Shown here: one piece after another, positions 17,365 through 25,526 of the stretch
Layout: each line of letters begins with the position of its first letter
Position numbering within the stretch: position 1 is the first letter of the stretch
NCBI RefSeq assembly: GCF_037026685.1
Contig: NZ_JBANET010000003.1
Location: 124,001 to 188,000, forward strand
Direction: 5' to 3'
Origin: Orrella sp037026685
Lineage (GTDB): Bacteria; Pseudomonadota; Gammaproteobacteria; Burkholderiales; Burkholderiaceae_B
DNA length: 64,000 nt
The notes under the pieces: generated by a model
Databases searched by the model: none
The model's input: only the letters and a program-made list of their open reading frames with translations
Told to the model about the DNA's origin: nothing
Made by a program: the position numbers and the translations under genes

Positions 17365-17985
17365 TCAGGGATGGGCCGGGGCCTGGACCTCGAAGGCCGC
17401 CAGGGCCAGCCGCGCGGCATGTGCGCGGATATCGACCGGCCAGGCCGAAATATGTTCGCGAAAAGCCGCGGCATCCCCGGCATACAGCGCCCGGCTGGCC
17501 GCCTCGTAGCCCGGCAGATCGCCCGCCATGGCCATCATGAAGCGGTCGCAGGCGGCCTGGGCCTGGCGCACTTCGTCCTGCCAGGCGGTCTCGCGCCGGG
17601 CGGCGTCCACCAGCTTACGCAAGGTGACCGATGCCCCGCCGGGCTGCGCCGCCAGCCACTCCCAGTGGCGGGGCAGCAGCGTGATTTCGCGCGCCACCAC
17701 CCCCAGCTTGGGCCGGCCGGGCCCGCGGGCGGCCGGCGGCGGCGCGGGCTCGGCCGGGCCGGGGTCGGCCGGCAGCCGGGCCAGGACCTCCTGCTCGCTG
17801 CCGCGCAGGTCCAGGTCCACCGGCCGGCCCGTGCGGTCATCGAAAATCAGCACCGCCTGCGCGGGATCGCGCGCCGGATCGGCGAGAAACTGGCGGGCCG
17901 CCAAGGCCACGCTGCCCAGGGAACCGCAAGCCAGGCAACGCTCGCCGGCAAAGGCCGTATAGCCATGTCCGTGATGGGCCTGCAT
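17365..17985 (-). CDS. DUF2239 family protein
   Basis: This 206-residue cytoplasmic protein of unknown function resembles the DUF2239 family over its whole length. It has an N-terminal TAFAGERCLACGSL segment with two cysteines, a DDRTGRPVDLDLRG strand, a proline-rich linker and a basic RGPGRPKLGVVAREITLLPRHW segment common in the family. The C-terminal half is helical. The start has a GGGAGA box at normal spacing. It is 50 bp upstream of the TonB receptor gene and could share its transcript. No role is assigned. Confidence 0.75.
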   Translation of the reverse strand: MQAHHGHGYTAFAGERCLACGSLGSVALAARQFLADPARDPAQAVLIFDDRTGRPVDLDLRGSEQEVLARLPADPGPAEPAPPPAARGPGRPKLGVVAREITLLPRHWEWLAAQPGGASVTLRKLVDAARRETAWQDEVRQAQAACDRFMMAMAGDLPGYEAASRALYAGDAAAFREHISAWPVDIRAHAARLALAAFEVQAPAHP

Positions 17986-18061
17986 GCTCGTCTCCCGTAT
18001 GGTTACGACACCCAGATTGTACCCGGATTAAATTACTTCCGAAGTTTTCATCCAAAATATT

Positions 18062-18955
18062 TCAGAGCAGCCCCTCCATGCGAGCCTGCATGAAGTCCAG
18101 GAAACAGGCGATGCGCGCCCCCAGCGCGGTGTTGCGGTAATAGACGGCGTGGATGGGCTGGCGGCTGTCCACGGTGTCGCGCATCAACACCTGCACCAGG
18201 TCGCCGCGGGCGCGGTCCTCGCGCGTCATGAAGTCGGCCAGGCACACCAGGCCATGGCCTTGCAGCGCCAGCTGGCGCAGGGTCTCGCCGCTGCCGGCCT
18301 GCACCGTGGGCCGGATGCGCAGGGTCTCGCCCCCGGCGTGACGCAGCGGCCAGTGGTTCAGGATCTCGGGCTGGGTAAAGCCCAGCAGGCTGTGCTGCGC
18401 CAGCGATCCCGGATCGCGCGGCCTGCCGTGGCGCTTGAGATAGGCCGGGCTGGCCAGCACCCGCAGCCGGCTGCTGCCCAGGGGCCGCGCGTGCAAGGTG
18501 GAATCGCCCAGCGCGCCGATGCGGATGGCCACGTCGGTGCGCTGCTCCAGCAGGTCGATATAGGTTTCGTCGCTATGCAGCTCCAGGGCGATGGCCGGGT
18601 ACAGCGCGCGGAACTCGGCCATCAGCGGCACCATCACGTGCAGCATGAAAGGCGTGGCGGCGTTGACGCGCAGCCGCCCGGCCGGCTGCTGGCGCCGCGC
18701 GGCCAGCGTGCCTTCGGCGTCCTCCACGGCGTGCAGGATGGCGCGGGCGCGCTCCAGGAACTGCCCGCCTTCCTCGGTCAGCTCCAGCCGCCGGGTGGTG
18801 CGCCGCAGCAGATTGGTCTGCAGCTTTTCCTCGAGCCGGCTCAGGGCGCGGCTTACGCCCGACACGGTTTGGGAAAGCTGTTCGGCCGCGGCGGTGATCG
18901 AGCCGGTGTCCACCACCGCCACGAAGGCGGCCAGTTCGTCCAATGTCGTTTTCAT
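18062..18955 (-). CDS. LysR family transcriptional regulator
   Basis: This 297-residue regulator has its winged helix at residues 4-64 (FVAVVDTGSITAAAEQL, SQTVSGVSRALSRLEEKL) and a C-terminal effector-binding domain of the CrgA/AaeR-like group (RRTTRRLELTEEG, YIDLLEQRTDVAIRIG). It is divergent from an MFS transporter gene, with 145 bp between the starts. Such pairs usually form a drug- or metabolite-efflux module controlled by the LysR protein. The ribosome site is weak. Confidence 0.9.
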   Translation of the reverse strand: MKTTLDELAAFVAVVDTGSITAAAEQLSQTVSGVSRALSRLEEKLQTNLLRRTTRRLELTEEGGQFLERARAILHAVEDAEGTLAARRQQPAGRLRVNAATPFMLHVMVPLMAEFRALYPAIALELHSDETYIDLLEQRTDVAIRIGALGDSTLHARPLGSSRLRVLASPAYLKRHGRPRDPGSLAQHSLLGFTQPEILNHWPLRHAGGETLRIRPTVQAGSGETLRQLALQGHGLVCLADFMTREDRARGDLVQVLMRDTVDSRQPIHAVYYRNTALGARIACFLDFMQARMEGLL

Positions 18956-19100
18956 TCTTGAATTCTAGGCAAATATCTTCTGCCCGAAACAGCGTTTCTT
19001 GAAAGAAAAAGCGGGCCAATACTTTCGCTGTCCCGCGTGCCCGGCCCCGCCTGTCTGGCGGTCCCCCGGGCGCGCCCCCCGTTTCGCCTGGATACGCATC

Positions 19101-20300
19101 ATGCCCCTCGCCCTGTTCGCGCTGACGCTCAGCGCTTTTGCCATCGGCACCACCGAATTCGTCATCGTCGGCCTGATCCCCACGCTGGCCGCCGACCTGC
19201 AAGTCAGCCTGCCTTCGGCCGGCCTGCTGGTCAGCCTTTACGCCGTGGGCGTGGCGGTCGGCGCACCCGTGCTCACCGCCCTGACCGGCCGGCTGCCGCG
19301 CAAGGCCCTGCTGCTGGGGCTGATGGTGCTGTTCACCGCCGGCAACCTGCTGGCCTGGCAGGCGCCGGGCTACGAGTCGCTGGTGGCCGCGCGCGTGCTC
19401 ACCGGGCTGGCCCATGGGGTGTTCTTCTCGATCGGCTCGACCCTGGCCACCAGCCTGGTTCCCAAGGAGAAGGCCGCCAGCGCCATCGCGCTGATGTTCT
19501 CGGGCCTGACCGTGGCCCTGGTGACCGGGGTGCCGCTGGGCACCTTCATCGGCCAGCACTTCGGCTGGCGCGCGACCTTCCTGGCGGTATCGGCGCTGGG
19601 GCTGCTGGCCTTCGTGGGCAGCCTGCTGTTCGTGCCGCGCCAGCTGCCGCGCGGCACGCCCGCCTCGCTGCTGCAGCAGGCCCGGGTACTGGGCCAGGGC
19701 CGGCTGCTGCTGGTCTATGCCATGACGGCGGTGGGCTACGGCGGCAGTTTTGCCGCCTTCACCTTCCTGGCGCCCATCCTGCAGGAGGTCTCGGGTTTCA
19801 CGCCCGGGGCGGTCGGCCTGGTGCTGCTGGGCTACGGCGCTTCGGTGGCCGTGGGCAACATCTGGGGCGGACGGCTGGCCGACCGGCTCGGGCCGGTGCC
19901 GGCGCTCAAGCGCATCTTCCTGGCGCTGGCCGGCGTGCTGGCCGTGCTCGGCGTCACGGCGCACCATCCGTGGCTGGCGCTGGCCACCGTGCTGGCCTGG
20001 GGCGCCTTCGCCTTCGGCAACGTGCCGGGCCTGCAGCTGTACGTGGTGCGCCAGGCCGAACGCCACGCGCCCCACGCCGTGGACGTGGCCTCGGGCCTGA
20101 ACATCGCCGCCTTCAACCTGGGCATCGCGCTGGGCGCCTGGGGCGGCGGCCTGGTGGTGCAGCACCTGGGCCTGATGCATACCCCTTGGATCGGCGCCCT
20201 GGTCGTGCTGGCAGCGGTGGCGCTGACGGCCTGGAGCGGCCGGCTGGACGCGCGCGAGCAAGCCGCCACCGGCACGGCGCCTGGCGCGGCGGCCTGCTGA
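19101..20300 (+). CDS. MFS transporter, drug/arabinose efflux (YdhP/AraJ-like)
   Basis: This 399-residue transporter has twelve predicted membrane spans and belongs to the DHA1 proton-antiport efflux group. The opening LFALTLSAFAIGTTEFVIVGL and the motif A region LTGRLPRKALLLGL match AraJ/YdhP-type proteins. The ATG at 19101 gives this opening; the longer frame from 18999 reads as non-membrane sequence. It is divergent from the LysR gene at 18062-18955, its likely regulator. The substrate is unknown. Confidence 0.9.
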   Translation: MPLALFALTLSAFAIGTTEFVIVGLIPTLAADLQVSLPSAGLLVSLYAVGVAVGAPVLTALTGRLPRKALLLGLMVLFTAGNLLAWQAPGYESLVAARVLTGLAHGVFFSIGSTLATSLVPKEKAASAIALMFSGLTVALVTGVPLGTFIGQHFGWRATFLAVSALGLLAFVGSLLFVPRQLPRGTPASLLQQARVLGQGRLLLVYAMTAVGYGGSFAAFTFLAPILQEVSGFTPGAVGLVLLGYGASVAVGNIWGGRLADRLGPVPALKRIFLALAGVLAVLGVTAHHPWLALATVLAWGAFAFGNVPGLQLYVVRQAERHAPHAVDVASGLNIAAFNLGIALGAWGGGLVVQHLGLMHTPWIGALVVLAAVALTAWSGRLDAREQAATGTAPGAAAC

Positions 20301-20322
20301 AGGCAAGGCCGCCACGCCAGGT

Positions 20323-20616
20323 CTACAGGTGCAGGCGATGCCAGCGCATCTGGTCGGCCTCGCGCTCGTGCCGCGCCCTGGCCTGTGCCTGCAGCCACGC
20401 CGGCGCGCCGATATCGGCCAGCACGTGCGGCTCCAGGCCTTCGAGGGCGGCGCTGGCGTGTTCCCAGCCCTGCTCGCCGGCTCCGGCTGGCGCCGGGCCT
20501 GCCGGTGCGCGCCAGCGGGCGAGCCAGGCCGCCAGCCGGCGCAGCAGCGGGACCGGCGCGGCGCTTTCCTGCCTGGTGCAGGCCGGATCGAGGGGACGGG
20601 CGGGGGCAGGGTGCAT
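20323..20616 (-). CDS. Small DUF1127-like protein
   Basis: This 97-residue protein has an arginine- and tryptophan-rich helix (LLRRLAAWLARWR), a linker, and LEPHVLADIGAPAWL, which matches the L-x-D-I-G core of DUF1127/YjiS-like proteins. Some members of that family affect RNA turnover or phosphate and carbon metabolism, but nothing here assigns a function. The start at 20616 has a GGGAGAG box. It is convergent with the MFS gene (22 bp apart) and divergent from the next LysR gene, with overlapping promoter space. Confidence 0.65.
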   Translation of the reverse strand: MHPAPARPLDPACTRQESAAPVPLLRRLAAWLARWRAPAGPAPAGAGEQGWEHASAALEGLEPHVLADIGAPAWLQAQARARHEREADQMRWHRLHL

Positions 20617-20688
20617 GGTGGCTCTCCCAAAGTCGCGATGACGACACACTGGTCAGCTTATCTGTCCACCTCCACGCTGGATATCAAA

Positions 20689-20717
20689 TTGTTTTGCCCA
20701 ACTTGGTCGGCTATTCT
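20689..20717 (+). promoter_or_regulatory. Sigma70-type promoter directly before the LysR start codon
   Basis: TTGTTT (20689-20694) and TATTCT (20712-20717) are separated by 17 bases. Transcription would begin about 20724-20725, at or one base before the ATG at 20725, so the mRNA would be leaderless. No Shine-Dalgarno sequence is present before the ATG, in agreement. A minus-strand TTGATA at 20682-20687 adjoins it and may serve the divergent small gene. Confidence 0.5.
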
Positions 20718-20724
20718 TACCAGA

Positions 20725-21654
20725 ATGACCCGCCTGCCCCTGAACGCCCTGCCCGCCTTCCAGGCCGTGGCCGAACGCGGCAACCTGCGCGCCGCGGCCC
20801 ATGCCCTGCACCTGACCCACAGTGCGGTCAGCCAGCAGCTGCGCGTGCTCGAGACCCAGCTGGGCTTTGCCCTGTTCGAGCGGCGCGGCCGCCGGCTGGT
20901 GCTCAACGCCGCGGGGCAGGCCCTGCTCGGCCCGGTGCAGGAGGCCTTGCGCGGGCTGGAAGCGGGCAAACAGGCGGCCCTGGCCGCCGCGGGCCAGCGC
21001 CAGGCCCGCCTGCGCGTCTCGGTGCTGCCCTCGTTCGCCCAACGCTGGCTGCTGCCGCGCATGCAGCGCTGGCGCGCCCAGCATCCCCACCTTGCGCTGG
21101 AGATCGACGCCTCGCAGCGGCCGGTGGACCTGCAGCGCGAGGACTTCCATGCGGCCTTGCGCCAGGGCGTGGGGCCCTGGCCGGGCGTCGTGTCCGAAGC
21201 CTTGTTCGAGCAGCCCATGCCGTTTTTCGTGGTCGGCTGCGCCGTCGACGCGCGCAGGCTGGTGCACGCCGGCACGCATGCGCTGCTGCACGAGCCCTTG
21301 CTGGGCGAGGCCGAGATCTGGCGCTTGTGGTTCGCCGCCGCGGGCGTGCGGGCCGACATCACGCCGGTGGCCGTCTTCAACGACACCGGCCTGATGCTGC
21401 AGGCCGCCGAACAAGGCCTGGGGCTGGCGCTGGTGCGCGAGCCGCTGGCCGCCGATGCGCTGCGCGAGGGCCGGCTGATCAAGGTATCGGACATCGCCCT
21501 GCACCACGACGTGACGGACAACTATCACCTGCTCTATCCCCCGGCGCTGCGCGACTGGCCCGCGCTGCAGGCGCTGCGCCTATGGCTGCGGCACGAAATC
21601 GCGCTGTCGCGCCAGGCCTTGCAAGCATCGGAGCGGCCCGCGCCCGGCGCTTGA
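20725..21654 (+). CDS. LysR family regulator, GcvA-like
   Basis: This 310-residue regulator has an N-terminal helix-turn-helix (LPAFQAVAERGNLRAAAHAL, THSAVSQQLRVLE) and an effector domain opening LRVSVLPSFAQRWLLPRMQRW, typical of the GcvA group. The ATG at 20725 was chosen because it begins the conserved MTRLPLNALPAFQAV; an open frame upstream overlaps the divergent gene. There is no ribosome site, and a promoter ends seven bases before the ATG. Possible targets are the flanking DUF1127-like gene and the APC permease downstream. Confidence 0.88.
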   Translation: MTRLPLNALPAFQAVAERGNLRAAAHALHLTHSAVSQQLRVLETQLGFALFERRGRRLVLNAAGQALLGPVQEALRGLEAGKQAALAAAGQRQARLRVSVLPSFAQRWLLPRMQRWRAQHPHLALEIDASQRPVDLQREDFHAALRQGVGPWPGVVSEALFEQPMPFFVVGCAVDARRLVHAGTHALLHEPLLGEAEIWRLWFAAAGVRADITPVAVFNDTGLMLQAAEQGLGLALVREPLAADALREGRLIKVSDIALHHDVTDNYHLLYPPALRDWPALQALRLWLRHEIALSRQALQASERPAPGA

Positions 21655-21798
21655 ATAACGGTGCCGGGCCGCCCGCCCGGGCGCCACAACTGGACATCTC
21701 CTGTCACCGCTCGTTCGCCTCGGGCGCCGCGCCGCTTCGTAGACTTGCTTTCACGAAGATGTCGGTCCAGCCCGGGCCGGCGCATGCGGAGAACGACG

Positions 21799-23208
21799 AT
21801 GGCCACAGCGGCAGCCCCATCCGGGCCCCAGGACAAGGATCACACGCCTCTCAAACGCGTCATGGGGCCCAAGCTCCTGCTGCTTTTCATCGTCGGCGAC
21901 ATCCTGGGCACCGGCATCTATGCCCTGACCGGACAGGTGGCCGCCGAGGTCGGCGGCGCGGCGTGGGCGCCCTTTCTGGTGGCTTTCGCCGTGGCCTTGC
22001 TCACGGCCTTCTCGTACCTGGAACTGGTTACCAAATACCCGCGCGCGGCCGGCGCTGCGCTGTACGTGCACAAGGCCTTCGGCATCCACTTCCTCACCTT
22101 CCTGGTCACCTTCACGGTGATGTGCTCGGGCCTGACCTCGGCCTCGACCGCCTCGCAGGCCTTCTCGGCCAACATGTTCCGCGCCCTGGGCATCGACGCC
22201 GACCCGGGCCTGGTCACGATGGGCGCGCTGGGCTTCATGCTGCTGGTCATGGCGATCAACTTTCGCGGGGTTTCCGAAAGCGTCAAGGCCAACGTGGTGC
22301 TGACCCTGGTCGAGCTCACCGGCCTGCTGCTGGTGATCGTGCTGGGCTTTTACGCCATCGCCGGCGGCCAGGCCGACTTCTCGCGCGTGGTGGCCTTCGA
22401 CACGCCCGAGGACAAGAGCGTGTTCCTGGCCATCACCTCGGCCACCGCCCTGGCCTTCTTCGCCATGGTCGGCTTCGAGGACTCGGTGAACATGGCCGAG
22501 GAAATCAAGGACCCGCACCGGATCTTCCCCAAGGTCATGCTCAGCGGCCTGGCCATCACCGCGGTCATCTACGTGCTGGTATCCATCTGCGCCGTGGCGC
22601 TGATCCCGGTGGGCGAGCTGGCCGACAGCGACACCCCGCTGGTGCTGGTGGTCGAGCGCGCCGCGCCCGGCCTGCAAATGGACGTGGTCATGCCCGTCAT
22701 CTCCATGTTCGCCGTGGCCAACTCGGCCCTGATCAACATGATGATGGCCAGCCGCCTGCTGTACGGCATGGCGCGCCAGGGCGTGCTGCCGCGCTTCCTG
22801 TCGCGCGTGCATGCGCGCAACCGCACGCCCTGGACGGCCATCCTCTTTACCACTGCGCTGGCCTTCGCGCTGATCGTGCTGGTATCGCTGTCCGACTCGC
22901 CCGCCATCCGCTCGCTGGGCGGCACCACGGCGCTGCTGCTGCTGGCGGTGTTCGCCTTCGTCAACGTGGCCGTGCTGGTGCTGCGCCGCCATAAGGTCGA
23001 GCATCCGCACTTTCGCATTCCCGCCGTCCTGCCGGTGATCGGCGCGGTCACCTGCCTGTTCCTGGTCACGCCGCTGACCGGGCGCGACGTCATCCAGTAC
23101 CACGTGGCCGGCTGGCTGCTGGCGCTGGGCGTGGTGATGTGGGGCCTGACGCTGCTGTTTCACCGCAAGGACGCCGGGCATATCGATCCGGAGACGCTGA
23201 ACGAGTAG
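21799..23208 (+). CDS. APC superfamily amino acid permease
   Basis: This 469-residue transporter has about twelve membrane helices. The first helix carries the GDILGTGIYALTGQVA glycine-rich substrate loop of APC permeases, and the sixth-helix region has FAMVGFEDSVNMAEEI. The ATG at 21799 has GGAGA nine bases upstream; the longer frame is rejected. The group resembles cationic or polyamine-type amino acid permeases. It stands alone after the LysR gene and is convergent with the LacI gene. Confidence 0.88.
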   Translation: MATAAAPSGPQDKDHTPLKRVMGPKLLLLFIVGDILGTGIYALTGQVAAEVGGAAWAPFLVAFAVALLTAFSYLELVTKYPRAAGAALYVHKAFGIHFLTFLVTFTVMCSGLTSASTASQAFSANMFRALGIDADPGLVTMGALGFMLLVMAINFRGVSESVKANVVLTLVELTGLLLVIVLGFYAIAGGQADFSRVVAFDTPEDKSVFLAITSATALAFFAMVGFEDSVNMAEEIKDPHRIFPKVMLSGLAITAVIYVLVSICAVALIPVGELADSDTPLVLVVERAAPGLQMDVVMPVISMFAVANSALINMMMASRLLYGMARQGVLPRFLSRVHARNRTPWTAILFTTALAFALIVLVSLSDSPAIRSLGGTTALLLLAVFAFVNVAVLVLRRHKVEHPHFRIPAVLPVIGAVTCLFLVTPLTGRDVIQYHVAGWLLALGVVMWGLTLLFHRKDAGHIDPETLNE

Positions 23209-23268
23209 CGCTCGGCCCTGATCCGGCGGGAGATGGCAAACGTGACGCTGGCAGGCAGGCGCCAGGCG

Positions 23269-24369
23269 TCAAGCCATGACGCGAGAACTCTCGCGCACCA
23301 CGAGCCTGCAGGGCACCAAGTGCGTTTCGGGCGGGCGCTGCGGGTCGGGATGGGCCACAAGATCGGTGACCAGCCGGGCCACGGTAGCCCCGATGCGATA
23401 GGGCTCCGGCTTGACGGTGGTCAGGGTCGGCTCCAGCCACGAGCCCACCGCCGCATCGCCAAAGCCGGCCACCGCACAATCGCGCGGCAGGCGCAGCCCC
23501 AGCCGTCCCGCCTGCAGAATAGCCCCGGCCGCCATGTTGTCGCTGGCGAAAATGATGGCCCGGGGCCGCTGGGCTGCGGGCTCGGCGGCGTAGCGGGCGA
23601 GCAGGTCCGCGCCCGCCTGCATTTCGTCCTCGCTGTCCGAATACTGCACGTCGGGCACCAGGCCCGCGTCGCGCATGGCCGCCTCGTAGCCCAGCGTGCG
23701 CTGGCGGGCGCGGAAATCCTGGGCCACGTTACGCACCGCAAAACGGATGCGGTGCACGCCCTGCGCCAGGAAATGCTCGGTCAGCTGCACACCGACCTCG
23801 GAATGCGGGAAACCCACCTGGTGAAACGGCCGTCCCGGCACCACGCCCCAGGTTTCCACGACCGGGCTGCGCAAGGCGCGCAGCGCCGCCTCGGCCTGCG
23901 GCTCGTGATCGTCGCGCGTCACGATCAGGGCGCTGGGATGCCATCCTGCGAACGCCTCGATGGCGCGCGTTTCACGCTGGCGCGAATAGTTGGTGTTGGC
24001 CAGCAGCAGTTGCAAGCCGCCTTCCTCCAGGCCTTCGCTCATGCCCCGCACCAGTTCCGCGAAGGTGACGGTGGCGGTGTTCTGCATCACCGCCCCGACC
24101 ACCCGGCTCTGTGCCGAGGCCAGCCGACCTGCCATCTGGCTGGGCACGTAGCCTGTCTCGGCGATGACCTCGCGCAGCCGGGCCTGCATGGCTTCGGAGA
24201 CCTTGTGCGGCGCACGGAAGTATCGCGAAACCGTGATGGACGAAACCCCGGCCAGCGCCGCCACGTCGTGGATGGTGTACTGCCCCAGCTTGCGGCGCGG
24301 CGAGCGGCGTCTTGGCGCGGCCGGCTCCTGTCCGGCATCGGGCGCGGGCCCGTCGATCTGTGGCGTCAT
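23269..24369 (-). CDS. LacI family transcriptional regulator (GntR-type operator)
   Basis: This 366-residue regulator has the LacI helix-turn-helix at residues 31-52 (YTIHDVAALAGVSSITVSRY) after a basic N-terminal tail, then a periplasmic-binding-type domain similar to the gluconate repressor group. It is divergent from the sugar-acid operon that begins at 24539. The gap contains a near-perfect 16-bp palindrome of the gluconate-repressor type at 24435-24450, and a weaker half-match covers its own start codon. It most likely represses the operon until the sugar acid or its keto-deoxy product binds. Confidence 0.9.
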   Translation of the reverse strand: MTPQIDGPAPDAGQEPAAPRRRSPRRKLGQYTIHDVAALAGVSSITVSRYFRAPHKVSEAMQARLREVIAETGYVPSQMAGRLASAQSRVVGAVMQNTATVTFAELVRGMSEGLEEGGLQLLLANTNYSRQRETRAIEAFAGWHPSALIVTRDDHEPQAEAALRALRSPVVETWGVVPGRPFHQVGFPHSEVGVQLTEHFLAQGVHRIRFAVRNVAQDFRARQRTLGYEAAMRDAGLVPDVQYSDSEDEMQAGADLLARYAAEPAAQRPRAIIFASDNMAAGAILQAGRLGLRLPRDCAVAGFGDAAVGSWLEPTLTTVKPEPYRIGATVARLVTDLVAHPDPQRPPETHLVPCRLVVRESSRVMA

Positions 24370-24397
24370 GGTTTACCCGTAGCGTGGTTCTAGCCGG

Positions 24398-24424
24398 TTG
24401 ACGATCCCGGCCCCCAACTATACA
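24398..24424 (+). promoter_or_regulatory. Candidate promoter of the sugar-acid operon
   Basis: TTGACG (24398-24403) and TATACA (24419-24424) are 15 bases apart; read as TACAGT (24421-24426) the spacing is 17. Transcription would start about 24431-24433, immediately before the LacI operator, which therefore lies where a repressor blocks initiation. Confidence 0.45.
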
Positions 24425-24434
24425 GTTCAAACCA

Positions 24435-24450
24435 ATGTTACCGGTGACAT
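24435..24450. promoter_or_regulatory. LacI/GntR-type operator
   Basis: ATGTTACCGGTGACAT is palindromic in 14 of 16 positions around a central CCGG, and closely resembles the gluconate-repressor operator class (ATGTTACC half-sites). It lies between the divergent LacI gene and the sugar-acid operon. A related sequence, ATGGTTTACCCGTAGC, at 24368-24383 overlaps the LacI start codon and may be a second, weaker site for autoregulation. Confidence 0.7.
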
Positions 24451-24538
24451 AAGGCGTGCGCCGCGCCCTTCCCGTCCCGCGAAACCTGCCGCAGGCCGGC
24501 GGCGGACCCACGAATATCCACCGGCCAGGAGACAAGCC

Positions 24539-25522
24539 ATGACCTTCGCGCATCGCATCCGCCTGGCGTTGGCCTGCCTGGCGGCAATGGCCGCCGGCGC
24601 CGCGCCCGCGGCCCCGCAAGCCTATCCCGAACGCCCCTTGACCCTGGTAGTGCCCTATCCGGCCGGCGGTGTGGCCGACCAGATCGCGCGCCCCATCGCC
24701 CAGGCCCTGGGCCAAAGGCTGGGCCAGCCGGTGGTGATCGAGAACCGCGCCGGGGCCAATGGCAACATCGGCTCGGTATACGTGGCCCGCCAGCAACCGG
24801 CCGACGGCTATACCCTGCTGCTGGGCTCGCTGAGCACCCTGGCCATCAACCCCCACTTGTACAAGTCGATGGGCTACGACCCGCTGCAAGACCTGCAGCC
24901 GGTCTCGCTCACGCATCAGATGCCCAACGTGCTGGTGGTCGGTCCCCGCACGCCTTATCGAAGCGTGGCCGACGTGGTGGCGGCCGCCAAGGCCGACCCG
25001 GGCGGCCTGGTGTACGGCTCGGCGGGCAACGGCAACACCATGCACCTGACCGGCGTGCAGTTTCAGCAGCAAAGCGGCACGCAGCTGCTGCACGTGCCGT
25101 ACAAGGGCGGCCCGCCCGCCCTGAACGACGTGATGGCCGGCCAGATCCCGATGATGTTCAACAACCTGCCGGCGGTGGTCGCCTTCCATCGCGCCGGCCG
25201 TGTACGGGTGCTGGCGGTCGCGGCCGACCAGCGTTCGCCGCTGCTGCCGGACGTGCCCACCATGGCCGAGGCGGGCGTGCCCGGCGTGGTCACGACGGTT
25301 TGGAACGGGCTGCTGGTGCGCCAGGGCACGCCGCCCGCCATCGTCCAGCGCCTCAACGCCGAGCTGCGCGCCGTGCTGCAGGATCCCGCCTTCCAGGCGC
25401 CCTTGCAAGCCCTGGGCTACGAAGTGCTCTGGTCTACACCCGAGGCCATGCAGACGCTGATCCGCACAGACTCCGAAGCGATGGCGCAGACCATCGAGCA
25501 AGCCGATATACGCATAGATTGA
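24539..25522 (+). CDS. Bug-family tripartite tricarboxylate-type periplasmic receptor
   Basis: This 327-residue exported binding protein of the Bug/TctC family begins with a signal peptide ending near APAAPQAYPERPLTLVVPYP. The hallmark loops PAGGVADQIARPIAQAL, VIENRAGANGNIGS and LHVPYKGGPPALNDVMAGQ are all present; these bind carboxylate groups of the ligand. The ATG at 24539 has an AGGAGA box. It is the first gene of the operon and sits four bases before the dehydratase gene, so it probably captures the same sugar acid. No TctA/TctB membrane genes are nearby. Confidence 0.93.
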   Translation: MTFAHRIRLALACLAAMAAGAAPAAPQAYPERPLTLVVPYPAGGVADQIARPIAQALGQRLGQPVVIENRAGANGNIGSVYVARQQPADGYTLLLGSLSTLAINPHLYKSMGYDPLQDLQPVSLTHQMPNVLVVGPRTPYRSVADVVAAAKADPGGLVYGSAGNGNTMHLTGVQFQQQSGTQLLHVPYKGGPPALNDVMAGQIPMMFNNLPAVVAFHRAGRVRVLAVAADQRSPLLPDVPTMAEAGVPGVVTTVWNGLLVRQGTPPAIVQRLNAELRAVLQDPAFQAPLQALGYEVLWSTPEAMQTLIRTDSEAMAQTIEQADIRID

Positions 25523-25526
25523 CCGC

